A stretch of 64,000 nt of DNA from Crambe crambe (lineage: Eukaryota > Porifera > Demospongiae > Poecilosclerida > Crambeidae), in NCBI GenBank assembly GCA_963924555.1, contig OZ004583.1, positions 4,993,501 to 5,057,500 of the forward strand, in the 5' to 3' direction. The position numbers were made by a program, and so were the translations under genes. This document shows, in pieces, positions 20,799 to 33,299 of this stretch. The notes under the pieces were generated by a model that was given only the letters and a program-made list of their open reading frames with translations, did not search any database and was not told the DNA's origin. Position 1 is the stretch's first letter; each line of letters starts with the position of its first letter.

Positions 20799-21816
20799 AT
20801 GATCATGAGTTGCTTGCTGTCATATGCACTTATCTTTATGCATGTACTACTCAAAAGCACTGGATATTTCAGTATTCAGGCAATCCAAATCAGTAGGAAC
20901 AACAGGCACATAGAAAAACGTACAATAATATTGTATACATCCCATGGAGGGATTGATGGGTATAGTCGGGTTCCTGTGTATTTGAAAGTTGCAGGTAACA
21001 ACAGGGCTGATACTGTTTATGCTGCTTTTATGGAGGCTGTAGAAAAGTATGGTTTGCCTTCCCGAGTCCGTGCTGAACATGGTGGGGAGAATGTACAGGT
21101 TGCACGGTTTATGTTGGTTCACCCAGAACGTGGCTCACATCGGGGAAGTTTTATTATGGGCCGCAGTGTACATAATCAGCGAATAGAGCGCCTTTGGCGT
21201 GATCTTTTTGAAGGTTGCATATCATTTTTCTACTTCCTCTTCTATTCCCTTGAGGAAATAGGTATATTAGATCCCGACAGCATAGTTGATCTCTGTGCAC
21301 TGCATTTTGTCTATCTTCAGCGAATACAATCTCAAGTTAGTATTTTTCGTGAAGCATGGTGTAACCATCCTCTCTGTACCGAACATAACCACACTCCTCA
21401 CCAACTCTGGATTTTAGGGATGGCTGCAATGTGTGTTGAAAATCCTGGAAGTAGAGCTGTACAAGGAATCAGTGAAATTGGTGGTAAGTGTAGAATCACT
21501 ATTTATCCATAACCCCATAGAGGCAACAATGGTCACTGACCATAATTACACCTGCTGTTAAACCTACACCATATCAACCTATAATTGTTGTTATTGATAA
21601 CTGTAGGATCTGAATATGGGATAGACTGGGAGGCCAGTTGGTACTGACAATGATGATAATAGTAATATGGTCATTGTACCCGACCTTCCATTGCTTACTG
21701 ACCAGCAAGCATCAGAGTTACAAGAAGAACTTGGTCATCACCCAGACGAGTCATTTGGCGTTGAGCACTACATTCTGGCAAGGGCTTATGTCTCCCAACT
21801 TTACCATGCACTCTGA
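20799..21816 (+). pseudogene. Integrase-core (rve-like) gene, likely disrupted
   Basis: Exon 1 (to 21,483) reads [32 protein letters not shown] and [19 protein letters not shown], then [10 protein letters not shown]. This is the integrase-like catalytic domain found in large multicopy families of sponges, cnidarians and fish. The acidic triad would be D (IDGYSR), the second acidic position and E (RIERLWRD). The second is Glu here (AEHGGEN), where Asp is usual. A 123-bp intron (GTAAGTG...CTGTAG) leads to SEYGIDWE at 21,607, after which one base must be skipped to continue as VGTDNDDNSNMVIVPDLPLL and end at TGA 21,814-21,816. The frame break and the changed second acidic residue argue against activity. 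The true start exon was not found; codons before about 20,930 look non-homologous. Confidence 0.7.
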
Positions 21817-22825
21817 TCCTTTCAGTATTTTGGTTATTTTTATACTTCAGTTTAAGAATTCAAATTCATATACATGTAAGCAGTCTACACTAAGACCACG
21901 GTATTGTAGTGATTGTGGAATGTACTATTAACAGCAATCAACAAGCATGAATATCATTACTAATAATTCACACGTTAGATTATTGTATCACATAATTATG
22001 CGAACAAGCCAAAGTACAGCAGAGATGTCTGAAGCCTCTGAGGGTTCCAGCTATCTTCATATTCTGAATCATCCTGCTCCTGAAGTTCTGTGGTATCATC
22101 CCACTTGATTAGGTCATTGCAATCGAACCATTATTCATGTTTGCGGTCGCCAAAATATTGCCCAACACCCACGCAACTTGACCAAAGTTCACCTAATGTT
22201 TCATTATATATTGGTTTTCTCATGTCCATATTTTCATCGGGTAATGGTCTACTGGTTGAAAAAGGTCATTTACAGGCCTCCAATTAGCCTGTGGAGCCAG
22301 TTTCTTTGTGCAACGACTCTTGGCTCCTACTTGTGCAGTCTACTGAAATCGAGGTGGTCGATAGAGTCTCTTCATCAATAGAACAGGCTATATTTTACCT
22401 AGCGTTTGATTAGTAAAGGTGAAAACTGTGTGCTTAGTAGAGTTAATGTGAAAGTAACTATTGATAAGTCCTAGTTAGCTAGAGTAGTCTGTGTGGTCCA
22501 CAATATCTAGTTCAAAGACGACCGATTTAGCCATTTTTTGATGCCATCTATCCTGGACTCTCAAGGAACCAGTGGTTTGAATATCTGATATTGTGTTCAA
22601 GAACCTTCCTACTATCACCTGTCAAGAGATGGAGCCCTGGCTACAGTTGGCTCCTTGCTGTGCAGTCAACTGAAGTCATCGAGTACAGGAATTGTGACCT
22701 GTATATCCGAGATCTCTCCTGCCCTCAAGTTGGCACTAGACTAGATTGATTTATTGTAAAAGAAACTTTGTTTATTACTCTCTATGGTTGATAAATTATA
22801 TGAACTCTAACGATCTATAACTGTC

Positions 22826-23206
22826 AATAAGGCCACATCAACTTAATTACTTGTTTATCATCCACTCCCTCTCCTAATTTTTGCTCTTCTGGACTTTTAA
22901 TTTATTTCTACTGAGCATGTGCATGGTGTACTTTATTTGAAATTTAGGCGTGATTTTCAGTGTAATTTCGGTTTTGGTGGCTATTAAATTATGGTGTTTG
23001 TTATTCTTCAAATAAAGTGTGCAGCTACTACTTTTAACTTGTCTTCATGACTTTATTTGTGGAACTTCGTATGTTTTCATAATGATAGCTTTTTAAACAG
23101 GTGCCATGGAAACCAATAAAAAATAAAAATAAAAGCCTCCCCCCCTCTCCTAATTTTTGAAGAAATTAGGATGATAAACAAGTAATTAATTTGATGTGGC
23201 CTAATA
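22826..23206. mobile_element. Inverted-repeat MITE, about 380 bp
   Basis: GGCCACATCAACTTAATTAC, then TTGTTTATCATCC, at the left is matched in reverse complement by GGATGATAAACAAGTAATTA, then ATTTGATGTGGCC, at the right. The arms are about 35 bp. The interior is AT-rich and without a gene. A TCTCCTAATTTTTG phrase occurs near both ends in direct orientation. Confidence 0.7.
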
Positions 23207-24288
23207 TCAAAATACAAATTGCCTCAGTTTTGCCTCCATTTTCCCGCCTTGTAGCCTGCTGCATCTCAACCGGAAGTGGTCAGCCCAATACCATGGTCTA
23301 GCGTAGACTGTAGCTAAGCCCAAAGGCATCAAAAGCAAAAAAGGGTGGACATATGATTAGGTGAGAATAGCTTGATGATATGATTGATGTCAGGGTTCTC
23401 CTCCGAATAGAGCACACCAGGAATTTGAGCCAGCAACCTAGGTTCTGGGTTTTCAAGCCCCGTTATCCACTCAATAAGGAATGGACCAGTCTGTCTTCCC
23501 CAGGAAGATAACTCCTCTCACTCACTGGAGCCACACGAGAACTAGAAGTCGGGCGAAGGGTGGTTTCCCTGATTAATATATCCACACCTCGGATCAGCAG
23601 AGAAAGCTGTTTAGTCCTAAGTACTTTGTTAATACCTAGCAGGAAAGGCTAGGTCGTTTAGAGCTATGGAGAGAGCACCAGGCCTCACTCCACTCTGTAC
23701 TGCACTGTCCGATGCCAATTGGCCAATTGGAATTGGAGAATTAAGAAAAGTATATAGCATCCCTAATGTGAGTCCTAAAAATCGCCTACATCCACTTCTA
23801 ATTGCTCACACTCATACCTAATGGAGTCCTTGGCACTAGTAACCACCTTAATGTCATCACTGGCACTAGTCACTGTCATACACCTCACATCACAACCCAC
23901 CCTAGGATGTCACTAACTGATAAAGTGATCATTACGAAGGATTATTATTTTCAAAGAATAACAAAAGAATAACATAAGTTGCATTGAACAGTTCAAAACT
24001 GGTGAAATCAAGCAAAGCAAGTAATCTTGCAGAGCCAAAATTTACAAAAAGAACATGCAAATGATGCGTCTCTGTTCTTTAGCACACACTGACATTTTTC
24101 AAATTTACATCAATCTGCCTCAACAAGAGGTGAACCAACCACAGCCTAAAATCCAACAACTTTAGGGGGGTTATAATGACAAAATAAAAGCTGATAGAAT
24201 GGGCTATGGAGCAGAATCAGTGTCAAAATTAGCTTTAGTGATTATTTGTGTCTTTTATCTTTTTGGTATTATTATTTGCATTTTTGTA

Positions 24289-24465
24289 GTGCAGTGAAAA
24301 TATGTTTAGCTACTGCAGTGGGAGCATTCTAGCCACTGCAGTGAAAAAACGGTTTACTTCAGTAATAATAGCCACTGCAGTGAAAAAAAACAAAAACGGT
24401 TTACTGCAGTAATAATAGCCACTGCAGTGAAAAAACGGTTTACTGCAGTAATAATAGCTACATTT
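24289..24465. repeat. Tandem array around the palindrome ACTGCAGT
   Basis: Four to five units alternate GCCACTGCAGTGAAAAAACG and GTTTACTGCAGTAATAATA, giving a period near 40 bp. Each unit contains a PstI-type palindrome. No coding potential. Confidence 0.75.
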
Positions 24466-25049
24466 GGTTTCGTAACACTAGCTAAGCATTTTCTAAAGAT
24501 TAGCTATTATCTTTGGTTACTTTGTTAGCAGTTTCTGAAGGTTACTACGTAGCTATATATAGGATGACACAAACCAGGATGAACGCATAATACACGCATA
24601 ATACAGAACAGCCATGCTGGTTACCTTTGGTTACTTCAATTTCACTGGGTGTTACTTGAAGTTACCAGGATACTAGCTATAGGATGACACAAATACTAAA
24701 GAGCCACACTGGTTACATCACTGCCTTAACCAAGCATCAAATGAAAGGGAACAAGTTAGTTTTGAAAAAGACTTGTGCCTCGGCACAGTATAGGTCTTGT
24801 CATTAAAAAGCTATGATATAATTATATGATTAGCTATAAGTGATACCAATAACTTTTGACTACCATTAGGTAAGTGGTCATCAGTATAATAGTGCATGCA
24901 TGGTGTGCACTATATGAATTAGCTTGGTGTGCACCATTATGAAATTTAATATGAAGTTCAAGCAGCTAATCAAATTCAAGTCAAAAATTAATAATATGAA
25001 ATCAGGAAATCAGTACAATGTTAGTTCAATAGCAGTAATGATGATGTTC

Positions 25050-26006
25050 TCATTGTAAGATAGTGTTGATCATTCCAGAATTGAGCAAAGTTTCCTCAGT
25101 GACTTCAGCTGCAGTATCAACTCTTGCCATTCGGTGAAGGCAGCGCATGTCTCGAGGCTTCACGTTTTTGTCCCAGTTGTCGCCAATAATGATCATGGCT
25201 CGATTAGTTGGTAGGGCACACTCTCTATTGGCAACTGGAACAACCTCGACATCAGATTCATCAGATTCCGCTGCATTATCACGACCATCACATGAAAGGC
25301 AATCTGTATCCACTGCTTCTGTAATTGATGAGCAGCTTACATTTCTTGTCCAATCCAACACGACTTTGTCATGATTAGCTAATACTCATCCTTTTTACAG
25401 CTGTATTGGTGGCAGTATAGGATAGACACAATCCCATCTTGTGTAATCGGGTAAACACCTAATAAAATGCAAATGATGGTGAAGCAGCTGTTGCCCATAT
25501 GAACTACAGTGGACTCCCTCCCTCTAAGCAGGTCACTCTTGGGACCTGTCAAAGTGACAGTCCTGATTAGAGGGGTGGCTTCATTTCAGGGAATAGATTT
25601 GCATTAGGAAGCATACTTTGGGACATTCAAAAGTGGAAGGGTTGGCCTCATTTCAGGGGTCCAGCTCCCAAAAAGCAAAAAAAATTCCTGATATATATTA
25701 TCACATTTCTTAGAGAGTGAAAATAAACAGGAATAATTTATGCCACTACCCCCCTTGCCCATGCCAGGTTCCGATCTTCAATATCATGGGCCTATCTACA
25801 CTGTTTACTATAATCACCCTTTTGGCTGCATGACCAGCATATAGTAGAGAAGACACGATCATTTGTAACTTGCACATGTGTTTAAGAAGTAGAGCTGCAA
25901 CCACACACATAGCCACCATATTTGACTTGTTTTCTGTTGATGATCTAGTAGCAGCAGATATGACAGAAGTTAATACTGGAGCAGTGCTTTGAATATGGTA
26001 GCTTAC
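25050..26006 (-). pseudogene. Relic of a multicopy invertebrate gene family (DUF6589-like?)
   Basis: On the minus strand, 26,000-25,800 reads AALLLKHMCKLQMIVSSLLY and GHAAKRVI. After a gap, 25,374-25,050 reads VLDWTRNV, then RAMIIIGDNWDKNVKPRDMR. An order of LLK...S.L.YAGHA followed by GDN.D..V.PRDM resembles TE-like proteins that share the DUF6589 region; the family name is a guess. The two parts lie on either side of non-homologous DNA, and the expected following codons diverge after RMARV. The relic lies directly beyond the last Death-like exon at 26,007, in its presumed intron. Confidence 0.4.
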
Positions 26007-29000
26007 TGTCCCCTGACCTTTTGAGAAGTTAGTCATGGCACTCTCAGCAGCCTTCATCTCTCCAACTTCATAGAGCAGTAGGGATAATAACTTCCAAGAG
26101 GGACAACCATGACTGGTTATGTAAAAAGAGGCAGCAGCTCGTATCTTCTCCTCTCCACTTAGGGATGAGATGCGGTAGTAAACAGACCGAGGACAGCCAC
26201 CAATAGAAAGATCCTGTTTCCTCAGCACTGATAACACATCTCCCTCTATCTGCATGAGTACTGCTGCTACATTCTCTAAACTCAAGGTGGATTCTACAGG
26301 AGTAAACACAGCATGTTGCATGATATGGATCATAAAGTACAACCATGCAGGTTAGGTGCTATTCAGATGGCTGCATGTATGAATGAATCACACTCATCAA
26401 GACTTAGTGAAGTCTGCATGTGCTCATGCAAACATTTCTCATAAGATAATGCATGGAGGCAAAGTATAGAGCTCATAAAGTTCATATTGTGTAGCATTTT
26501 ATTTTCAAGGAGCAAAAAATTTTTTAAAACAAATACTCAAATCTTCCCACCAGTGCCACCTGGCTGCATGGGTACTGATACTAATTGTCAGTACTGAATC
26601 TGCAGCTGATTAAGTTTCTTGTGACTGTTAATTGCTCAGCCTTGCCATTTTCATTCTGGGTGCACATTATTTAGAGTACTGTGCAGCAATTAGCTGGATT
26701 GATATTTGATACAAATGTAGGTATGCATAGAGGCTGAGTTTTAAGTATGGTGAGCATGAATTGACTATAGTCAGAGCAGCAAGAAAACCAGAACACATGA
26801 ATGAATATGCACATATGTATGAATATAGTCTGCTGCATAAGGGGTAGGTGCCAAGATTATTAAAAATACTAGATGGTCAATCTGCAAAAGTTGTACAGTG
26901 GAAACTCCAATAAAGGACCCTCCAAGAAAAGGACAACCTCCCAACAAAGGATGCTCTTTTGGGCCCCTTTCCCATAGCATTAGTACATTTTTAACCTGCG
27001 AGAAAAGGATAACCTCTCTGCAAAAACAAAGTGGCTGATCCCAAAGTGTCCTTTACTCGGAGGTTCCACTGTAATGAAAATTGAGCTCCTCCATTACAAA
27101 TTACTATCTATAGGTGGGCATTAATATAAGGGGTCATGATGGCAAAATAAAGTTATCTTGGCAATGGACATGCTTCAAACAATGTTCAAATTTATGCAAC
27201 TTTCTCAGGAAGCTAAAGTCAGGTCACACACATCAGGTCACACACAGAGAGACCTGAACTCTGGGCTATAATAATATCAGCTAACAATACAGTCATGCAT
27301 GATGATCATACCTTGTGGTAGCTCAGCAAACTTTCTGATGTTATCAGCAACACTCTGTGGTCCTTTATAGAAAATATCATTTTCCACCATATCAAGGGCC
27401 CAAATAAGTCTCCTCCACAAAGAAGGTGCTCCCTTTCCTTCTAGCCAGGCATTGAGAACCAATTCAACACTAGATGCAGGAGCATCTTCCACTGCTAATT
27501 GTTCTTCCAAATAATATGCTTTGACCTCCAGTATTTGTGGGATGTACTTGGTGATGTTAGGTAGTGTCAACTGTGGGACTGCATGGGAACACAAAATAGT
27601 ACAACACATGATCACTACATGATCCAGTCAGAACATAATACCAGACAGTTCATCATTGCAGTGCATACCATGGTTAGTACATCACTGCTCACTAAACATA
27701 GGGATAGTACATTACTACACACTGTACTTCACTCCACACCATATAGGAATAGTACTTCAGGATTTTATGTGGGGGGAGGAATTATAGGGAGGTTTGTGAG
27801 GTTATAGGGGGGCAGGAAGTCTTGATGTCACTATTATTTTAGACCTTGGTTACATGTGATTTGTGTATGTAATATTAGCAGGTATACGGCTCTGACATGA
27901 CTACACTACATGTGTGCAAGTAAGGATAAGCACTAATATCAGGATCATTATTGTGGAAAACGAGCTGAAAAAAATCACAAAAAGGTTAGGAATGCAACTT
28001 TGTGCAGGTAGTACATGAACCGTACAAGCAGGAAAAGTCATAATAGTCATTCAATTGCATGTAGCTATAATAGCTAGTATAGGTAGCACTCCTGAAGAAA
28101 AATAATGTAGGCTATCTATAATTATTTCCAGCGCCAGATTCAGAGCCCATTCCAGAGCCAGTGTCACCTGAAAAGCCTGGCCCGAGCGAGACTAAATCCA
28201 GAGCTAGTCTGTGCTAGCAGACCTCCGGTACAAAGAGGTGTTGAGATCCAGACAACTCCAAAGTGCAGCGTTGAGAGAGAGAGAGCCAGATTCTTCCGAG
28301 TCCAGGATCAGGGCCGCCTCACCGTGGGATGAACGATCACTCGACCAACAGTACCACATGGACAGAAAGACTCGGCATCCTGCAGGATATAGTGGGTGGG
28401 GCTGGGTGAGGCTGTGTATCGGTATACTTGCAGGTGCCCGTAAATCCAGAAGAGTCCGTACTTGGCTTGTTGTTTCCTCGTGGTCTGGGGTAGACAGCTA
28501 CGGATGGGATTAGGAAATCTTCAAAAACTGAAGTGATCAGCGCTTTCAGCTAAAGCTAGAAATTCGTGTATCTAGGAAGCTGGATTATATATAGATAATT
28601 CGATCCGTAGTTGTCTTATAAGTATGCAAAGGAAGGATGTGAAACTATTTTCAACATTGTAAGTTTAGCACGAAAAAGAAGTATTAATTTTAGTCCTTTT
28701 AGCTTCAAGCGGTGCTAGCCTCTTGGTAACTGCCCTGTTTTTCCTAGTTCTTGGGAGATCAGCGACCGTAGATAAGTCCTCCACTGTGGTCTTTGTAGCT
28801 TATCTCTGCAAGTTTCGGTAGTCTCAAAAACAAGCGCGTGGGCGGGATGTCGAAGCCCCCATAACTTTGATGTGTGTACACTGAAAGTATGTGAAACACA
28901 TTAAATTTTACAAAGTTCTCTTGATACACACCCCTAAGGAAGATATAGGATCATAACTACATGACAATGAGATGCTGAAGAACCTGAAGACAGACCACAG

Positions 29001-29865
29001 ATGAAGATAGAGAAAACTCGTTTACTGAGAGAAAAAAATCTTATTAATGAAAATAGCTAGTGATAGATTATGATTTAGAATAAGATGTATGGAATAAAAG
29101 GAAGACTAGTTGTGTGATTTTATAAGGGGGCAGCTGAGGGGAGAAACCCTCTTGAAAGAAACCAAGATCACTACACACCATATAGGGATAGTACATCACT
29201 GCATACCATATAGGGATAGTACATCACTACACACCATATAGGGATAGTACATCACTGCACACCATATAGGGATAGTACATCACTGCACACCATATAGGGA
29301 TAGTACATCACTGCACACCATGTAGGGATAGTACATCACTGCACACCATATAGGGATAGTACATCACTGCACACCATATAGGGATAGTACATCACTGCAC
29401 ACCATATAGGGATAGTACATCACTGCACACCATATAGGGATAGTACATCACTGCATACCATATAGGGATAGTACATCACTGCACACCATATAGGGATAGT
29501 ACACCATATAGGGAGACTCTCAGTTCTTCCAATTATGAGCATTTCAGGCGACTCTTAAATAACAAAGCTTTATAACTTTTAGGGAAGTCATGAACATAAT
29601 TGGTAAAAGGTAATGATACTTCAAAAAAATTAAGTGATAATTTTATGAACCACTTACTCTGATCAGGATGGACTGGTGTCACCACTTGGAACACAGGAGG
29701 AGAAGTAGGAGAAGGAGAAGTAGGAGAATGAGGCTGAGGAGGATGAAGAGTGGAAGTATGGGAGGTCTCAGGTGCCATATTTAGATGGGGTGTGGTTAGT
29801 GGAGTGGTGTTTGGTGATGGTGATATCAGTGACGGAGTGACTGGAGGTCTTGGGACTGATAAAAC
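26007..29865 (-). CDS. Death-domain-like protein gene, three exons
   Basis: Three minus-strand exons join with matching phases. Exon A, 29,865-29,658 (acceptor TTTGTAG, donor GTAAGT), is a Pro/Ser/Thr linker (PRPPVTPSLISPSPN...). Exon B, 27,578-27,312 (acceptor CCCATGCAG, donor GTATGA), reads LTLPNITKYIPQILEVKAYY, then NAWLEGKGAPSLWRRLIWAL and VADNIRKFAELP. Exon C, 26,293-26,007 (acceptor CTCCTGTAG, donor GTAAGC), reads RAAASFYITSHGCPSWKLLS and LLYEVGEMKAAES. Exons B and C each end with the W-x-x-L-x-x-AL/LLY...GE...A pattern of Death-fold helices 5-6, so two Death-like domains are suggested. Such domains mediate homotypic assembly in apoptosis or immune signalling and are greatly expanded in sponges. 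Both gene ends are missing. Introns hold a MITE and a minisatellite. Confidence 0.65.
26894..27073. mobile_element. Small TA-flanked MITE
   Basis: TACAGTGGAAACTCC at the left pairs with GGAGGTTCCACTGTA at the right. The flanking TA fits Tc1/mariner-type insertion. The interior repeats AAAGGAC-type phrases. Related ends occur near 32,905, 52,531 and 52,940. It lies in the intron between Death-like exons C and B. Confidence 0.7.
29166..29512. repeat. 28-bp minisatellite, about 12 units
   Basis: The unit reads ACATCACTGCACACCATATA followed by GGGATAGT, with few substitutions. About twelve head-to-tail copies end in a truncated unit at 29,500. Single diverged units are scattered at 310-395 and 27,655-27,755. 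It lies in the intron downstream of the proline-rich exon. Confidence 0.95.
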
Positions 29866-30029
29866 CTACAAATAATTATGGTAAAACAGTAACTTGAATC
29901 TTCCTACTTGAAGACAAGTTCTTTCATGAAACATTTGTCAGCAGACAACAATTGAGTTATTGACTGATCTCTGATCTGAGGGGAAATGGTGGATTGAAAA
30001 TAGGGAACCTGATTTCTTGGGTTATGTTG

Positions 30030-32090
30030 TGTGTCTATTATTATCTGGTGACCCTTGGGACTTGTCCTGGTTACAGGGGTGGCAAGTGACCCAAATTTCA
30101 GGGATCCAGATTAGAGGGATATAGCACATATGGTCCAAAAACATTTGTAACATGAAATCAGGATCCAGTTATCAGGAGTATGAAAATACACGTGCTTAGT
30201 CATGGCCAACACATCCAGACTTATCTAACCACCATTGTCTCTTTGTAGTAGTGTATGCTCCAAGAACCTTTGCTACATGAATATGATCTGATTACTGGGA
30301 GTGTGCAAGCAAATATGAGCAGAACTCTAATACTAGTTTAGCACACACAAACATGTACGTAGGTGGTCTGACATATACTGTATGGCCGGAAATATTGAAT
30401 TTGGTGGATTGCTCTCATTAAGGAAAAATTAAAACTTGGGTGGATTTATATCAAATTGGCAGAATGTGCATGCTCATTGGCACACGTGCGAGCTTGCTTA
30501 CGTGGACGCATGTTATATCGAGCATGCATATGTAAGTGCAAACAGTTGCTCAATCGATTGATGGCGTCTGAATTCTCTGTTGAAAGCTGTGACAGGGGAC
30601 ATCATATCTACACAAGTATTTGAATTCGTAATGTTGATGACCTTTACCATACCTATGTTAAAAAGACCTTCCTCTATTGCGGAATTAATTTTGGCGATTG
30701 AGTCCAAACTGCCAAATTAAATTATCTGCCAATATTTCCAACCATACGGCATATCAATTTCCATATATTCAAGTGGGTAGCATATGGAAGTGGTTATAAA
30801 GGGTATAACTCTATACCCCCTGGACTATTGTAAGTTTGTCTGATGGGGCCTAGTCTCAGTTTACTAGTGAGAGACCAGGTAGATGTGGTTGGCATCTGAT
30901 GCCTGTGGGCATATGGACATGAAGTCTATTCCCTATTGAAAGCATCACAATGCATGTTAGAATTAGTATTCACTTAAATTTACGTACGTATGCCACAAAA
31001 ATCACACACTGGTCAGGAGTTTCACTACTCCAACTCCATTGTACTTTTAAAAAGAAGGGGAGCAGCCAATCTCCACAAGACAAAGGTCATAGAGAGGTGA
31101 TGACTTTAAACTGCTCTAGCCAGCATAATTATTCAGAATCCAATGAGTAGCAGATGAAAATTCCTAATTAGAGCACACCAAAAGGGGGCTAGGGACTCTA
31201 TATTCAAGTCGTATAATCCCTAAGATGTATTCAATTTCACAAAACCAACACCTTGCTTGAGTTATGCAAATTCAAGTAATTTCATTCCCTATATTGCATG
31301 GCCGTGTCAGTTGTCAATTTTGCTATGGGGAAAGTAAATCTTTGAGCATGCATAACTCATGAATGTAGTTACCATGCTTTGAATATTGAACCCCCCCCCC
31401 CCCCGTTTAGAACCCATGAAACTCCATGAAAACTCATATAAAAACCTAGTCTCGGCACTGGAGTACCGAAGGCAACTATGATCATGGTACGTACATCTTA
31501 TTAGTAGCACGTGCAATGATGCACGATGACACGTAGCAAGTGCATGCATTAGGTGATTTAGCTCTATAAGGACTACGCAGTAACTCTACACCGTGATGAG
31601 AGTGCTGATCGATGCTTCTTGGCCATCAAATCAAGCCCATGATGACATGCAGACAACTGAAAGACAGCAATGAACAAAAACAACAGAGAGAATCCAGTAC
31701 ACATACTTCAATCACCTTACTGCAATAAGCCATGTTGCCCTTAAGACCTCTGGCTTTGCAAGGCAAAGGTACACCAGAAATGTCTGGTACAGTTGATGAT
31801 ATTGGGACATTTACAAGTGACCTTATAGGGTGGTCTAATTTCCGTGGTCCAGATTAGAGGGAGTTCACTCATGCTACAAAAACCTTTGCAACATGAACAT
31901 GATCCAGTTTATTAGGAGTATGAAAATACATGTACTTAACAAAGACTCAGTCATGGCCAACACAATGTATGGGACTTCAGAATGTTACCTTATCTACATC
32001 TAAGCATACATAGCAAAAAATTTAATACATGGTCACACTGAGAAGCTTATCAATCCCACAAGTATGCAGTAACTCAGGAAAGTAAAAACA
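30030..32090. repeat. Dispersed repeat blocks, no gene
   Basis: 30,040-30,960 and 31,790-32,060 match 4,900-5,580 and 6,180-6,660. Between them, 31,390-31,405 is a poly-C run. A palindromic pair GGCCGGAAATATTG (30,385) and CAATATTTCCAACCATACGG (30,730) marks a possible 360-bp element of its own. No exon was supported. Confidence 0.5.
30380..30750. mobile_element. Possible inverted-repeat element
   Basis: TACTGTATGGCCGGAAATAT at the left and AATATTTCCAACCATACGGC at the right are imperfect inverted repeats about 360 bp apart. They extend inward through TTGAATTTGG against CCAAATTAAA. The centre contains ACGCATG-rich sequence. No target duplication was established. Confidence 0.45.
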
Positions 32091-32209
32091 ACTTGCCTCC
32101 AAGCACATTTCCATGCAGTAGTTTCAAAAGACAGTAGGCTAACTATGCTATGACTGTATAACATTTCTAATTGCTGCCCACCACAGGGTCAAAGTCATGT
32201 ATCTGGAGT

Positions 32210-32890
32210 TTTTTTTAGTAAACCAGAATGCTGGTAAATATGTATGCATACACTCACATGAACCTCATTCATGCACCTTACAACATAAAAAAGTAATCAG
32301 CATAAAAAATGAAAAGGGGAAATCTATGATATGGACCGACATTTATTTAAAAAAATTGATTTTCTGTTATAAATAAAATCTGTGAAATATCATGTCGAGT
32401 TGAGATAAAGGTTAGCACTAGTTACCATGAATCCAGTCACAGTCAGTACTTCTCTGCCACTATCAGCACCACCAATGAAGACCACCCAGTAATATTATTA
32501 TTGTAACTTTTTTTAATGAACCTCATTCATGCACCTTACAATATAAAAAGTATTCCACAGAAAATGTAAAGGGAAATCTGACATGGACTGATTCTTAAGT
32601 TTATCGATTTATTTAAAAAAATGATTTTTGCAATTCAATCAGCAGTAGAAGAAAGTAAACTACACCAAGAGATACTGAAGACAATGAACATGATATGGAC
32701 TGACTCTTTTAAGCTTATCTATAAAATTTGTGAAATATCACGTCAAGTTGAGATAAAGGTTAGCATATTTATATTTTAAAAAAAAGATTTTATGTTATAA
32801 ATAAAATCTGTGAAATATCAAGTTGAGATAAAGGTTAGCACTAGCTACCATGAATCCAGTCATAGTCAGATGAAGACCAGCCAGTAAAGG
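32210..32890. repeat. Three diverged copies of an AT-rich block
   Basis: The phrases CACTCACATGAACCTCATTC, AAATCTATGATATGGAC and AAATATCATGTCGAGTTGAG recur within 32,210-32,420, 32,505-32,600 and 32,690-32,870. They occur again at 34,015-34,170 and 42,295-42,480. The blocks are probably intronic sequence of duplicated genes. Confidence 0.6.
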
Positions 32891-33299
32891 GATGCGTTTT
32901 TTCTTCAATGGGACTTCCAATAAAGGAGAGAGAATAAACCTCTCAACAAAGGACAATCATTAATAATTTCCAAGTCTCCTCAATGTGTTGGAATGCCCTA
33001 GACCCGAGCTTGTTGGCATCCACCTTACTGGGACAAATAGTGCTCAAAATTGGACAATGCAAAACAGGCTGTACATCTAGAAGGTGCAGATGCAAGAAAG
33101 GAACGTATATGATTCATCACACTCAATCAGCAGTAGAAGAAAGTAAACTACACTAAGAGCTCATTGCTCACTACCCTGGATATAAAACCAGACACTTCAA
33201 TGAAATTTCTGCTTAATGAGCAGCAGGTGTCTTTTTTTTTCTAGTGCAAATTCATATAGCAATCTGTAGGCAAGACAATATCAAACCTTGTGGATATGC

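Larger units (their letters stand above)
21817..25040. other. Long gene-poor stretch
   Basis: No exon could be supported in over 3 kb. It holds an inverted-repeat element (22,826-23,206), a short tandem array (24,289-24,465) and otherwise AT-rich DNA. Duplicated phrases occur at 22,300-22,380 and 22,630-22,690 (GGCTCCTACTTGTGCAGTC against GGCTCCTTGCTGTGCAGTC). Confidence 0.5.

Noticed and set aside
23390..23480. Possible tRNA (GTTC...AAGCCCC phrases)
   Set aside because: No cloverleaf with acceptor, D and T arms could be formed by eye.
29166..29512. CRISPR array (regular 28-bp repeats)
   Set aside because: There are no unique spacers; units are head to tail, and the context is eukaryotic.
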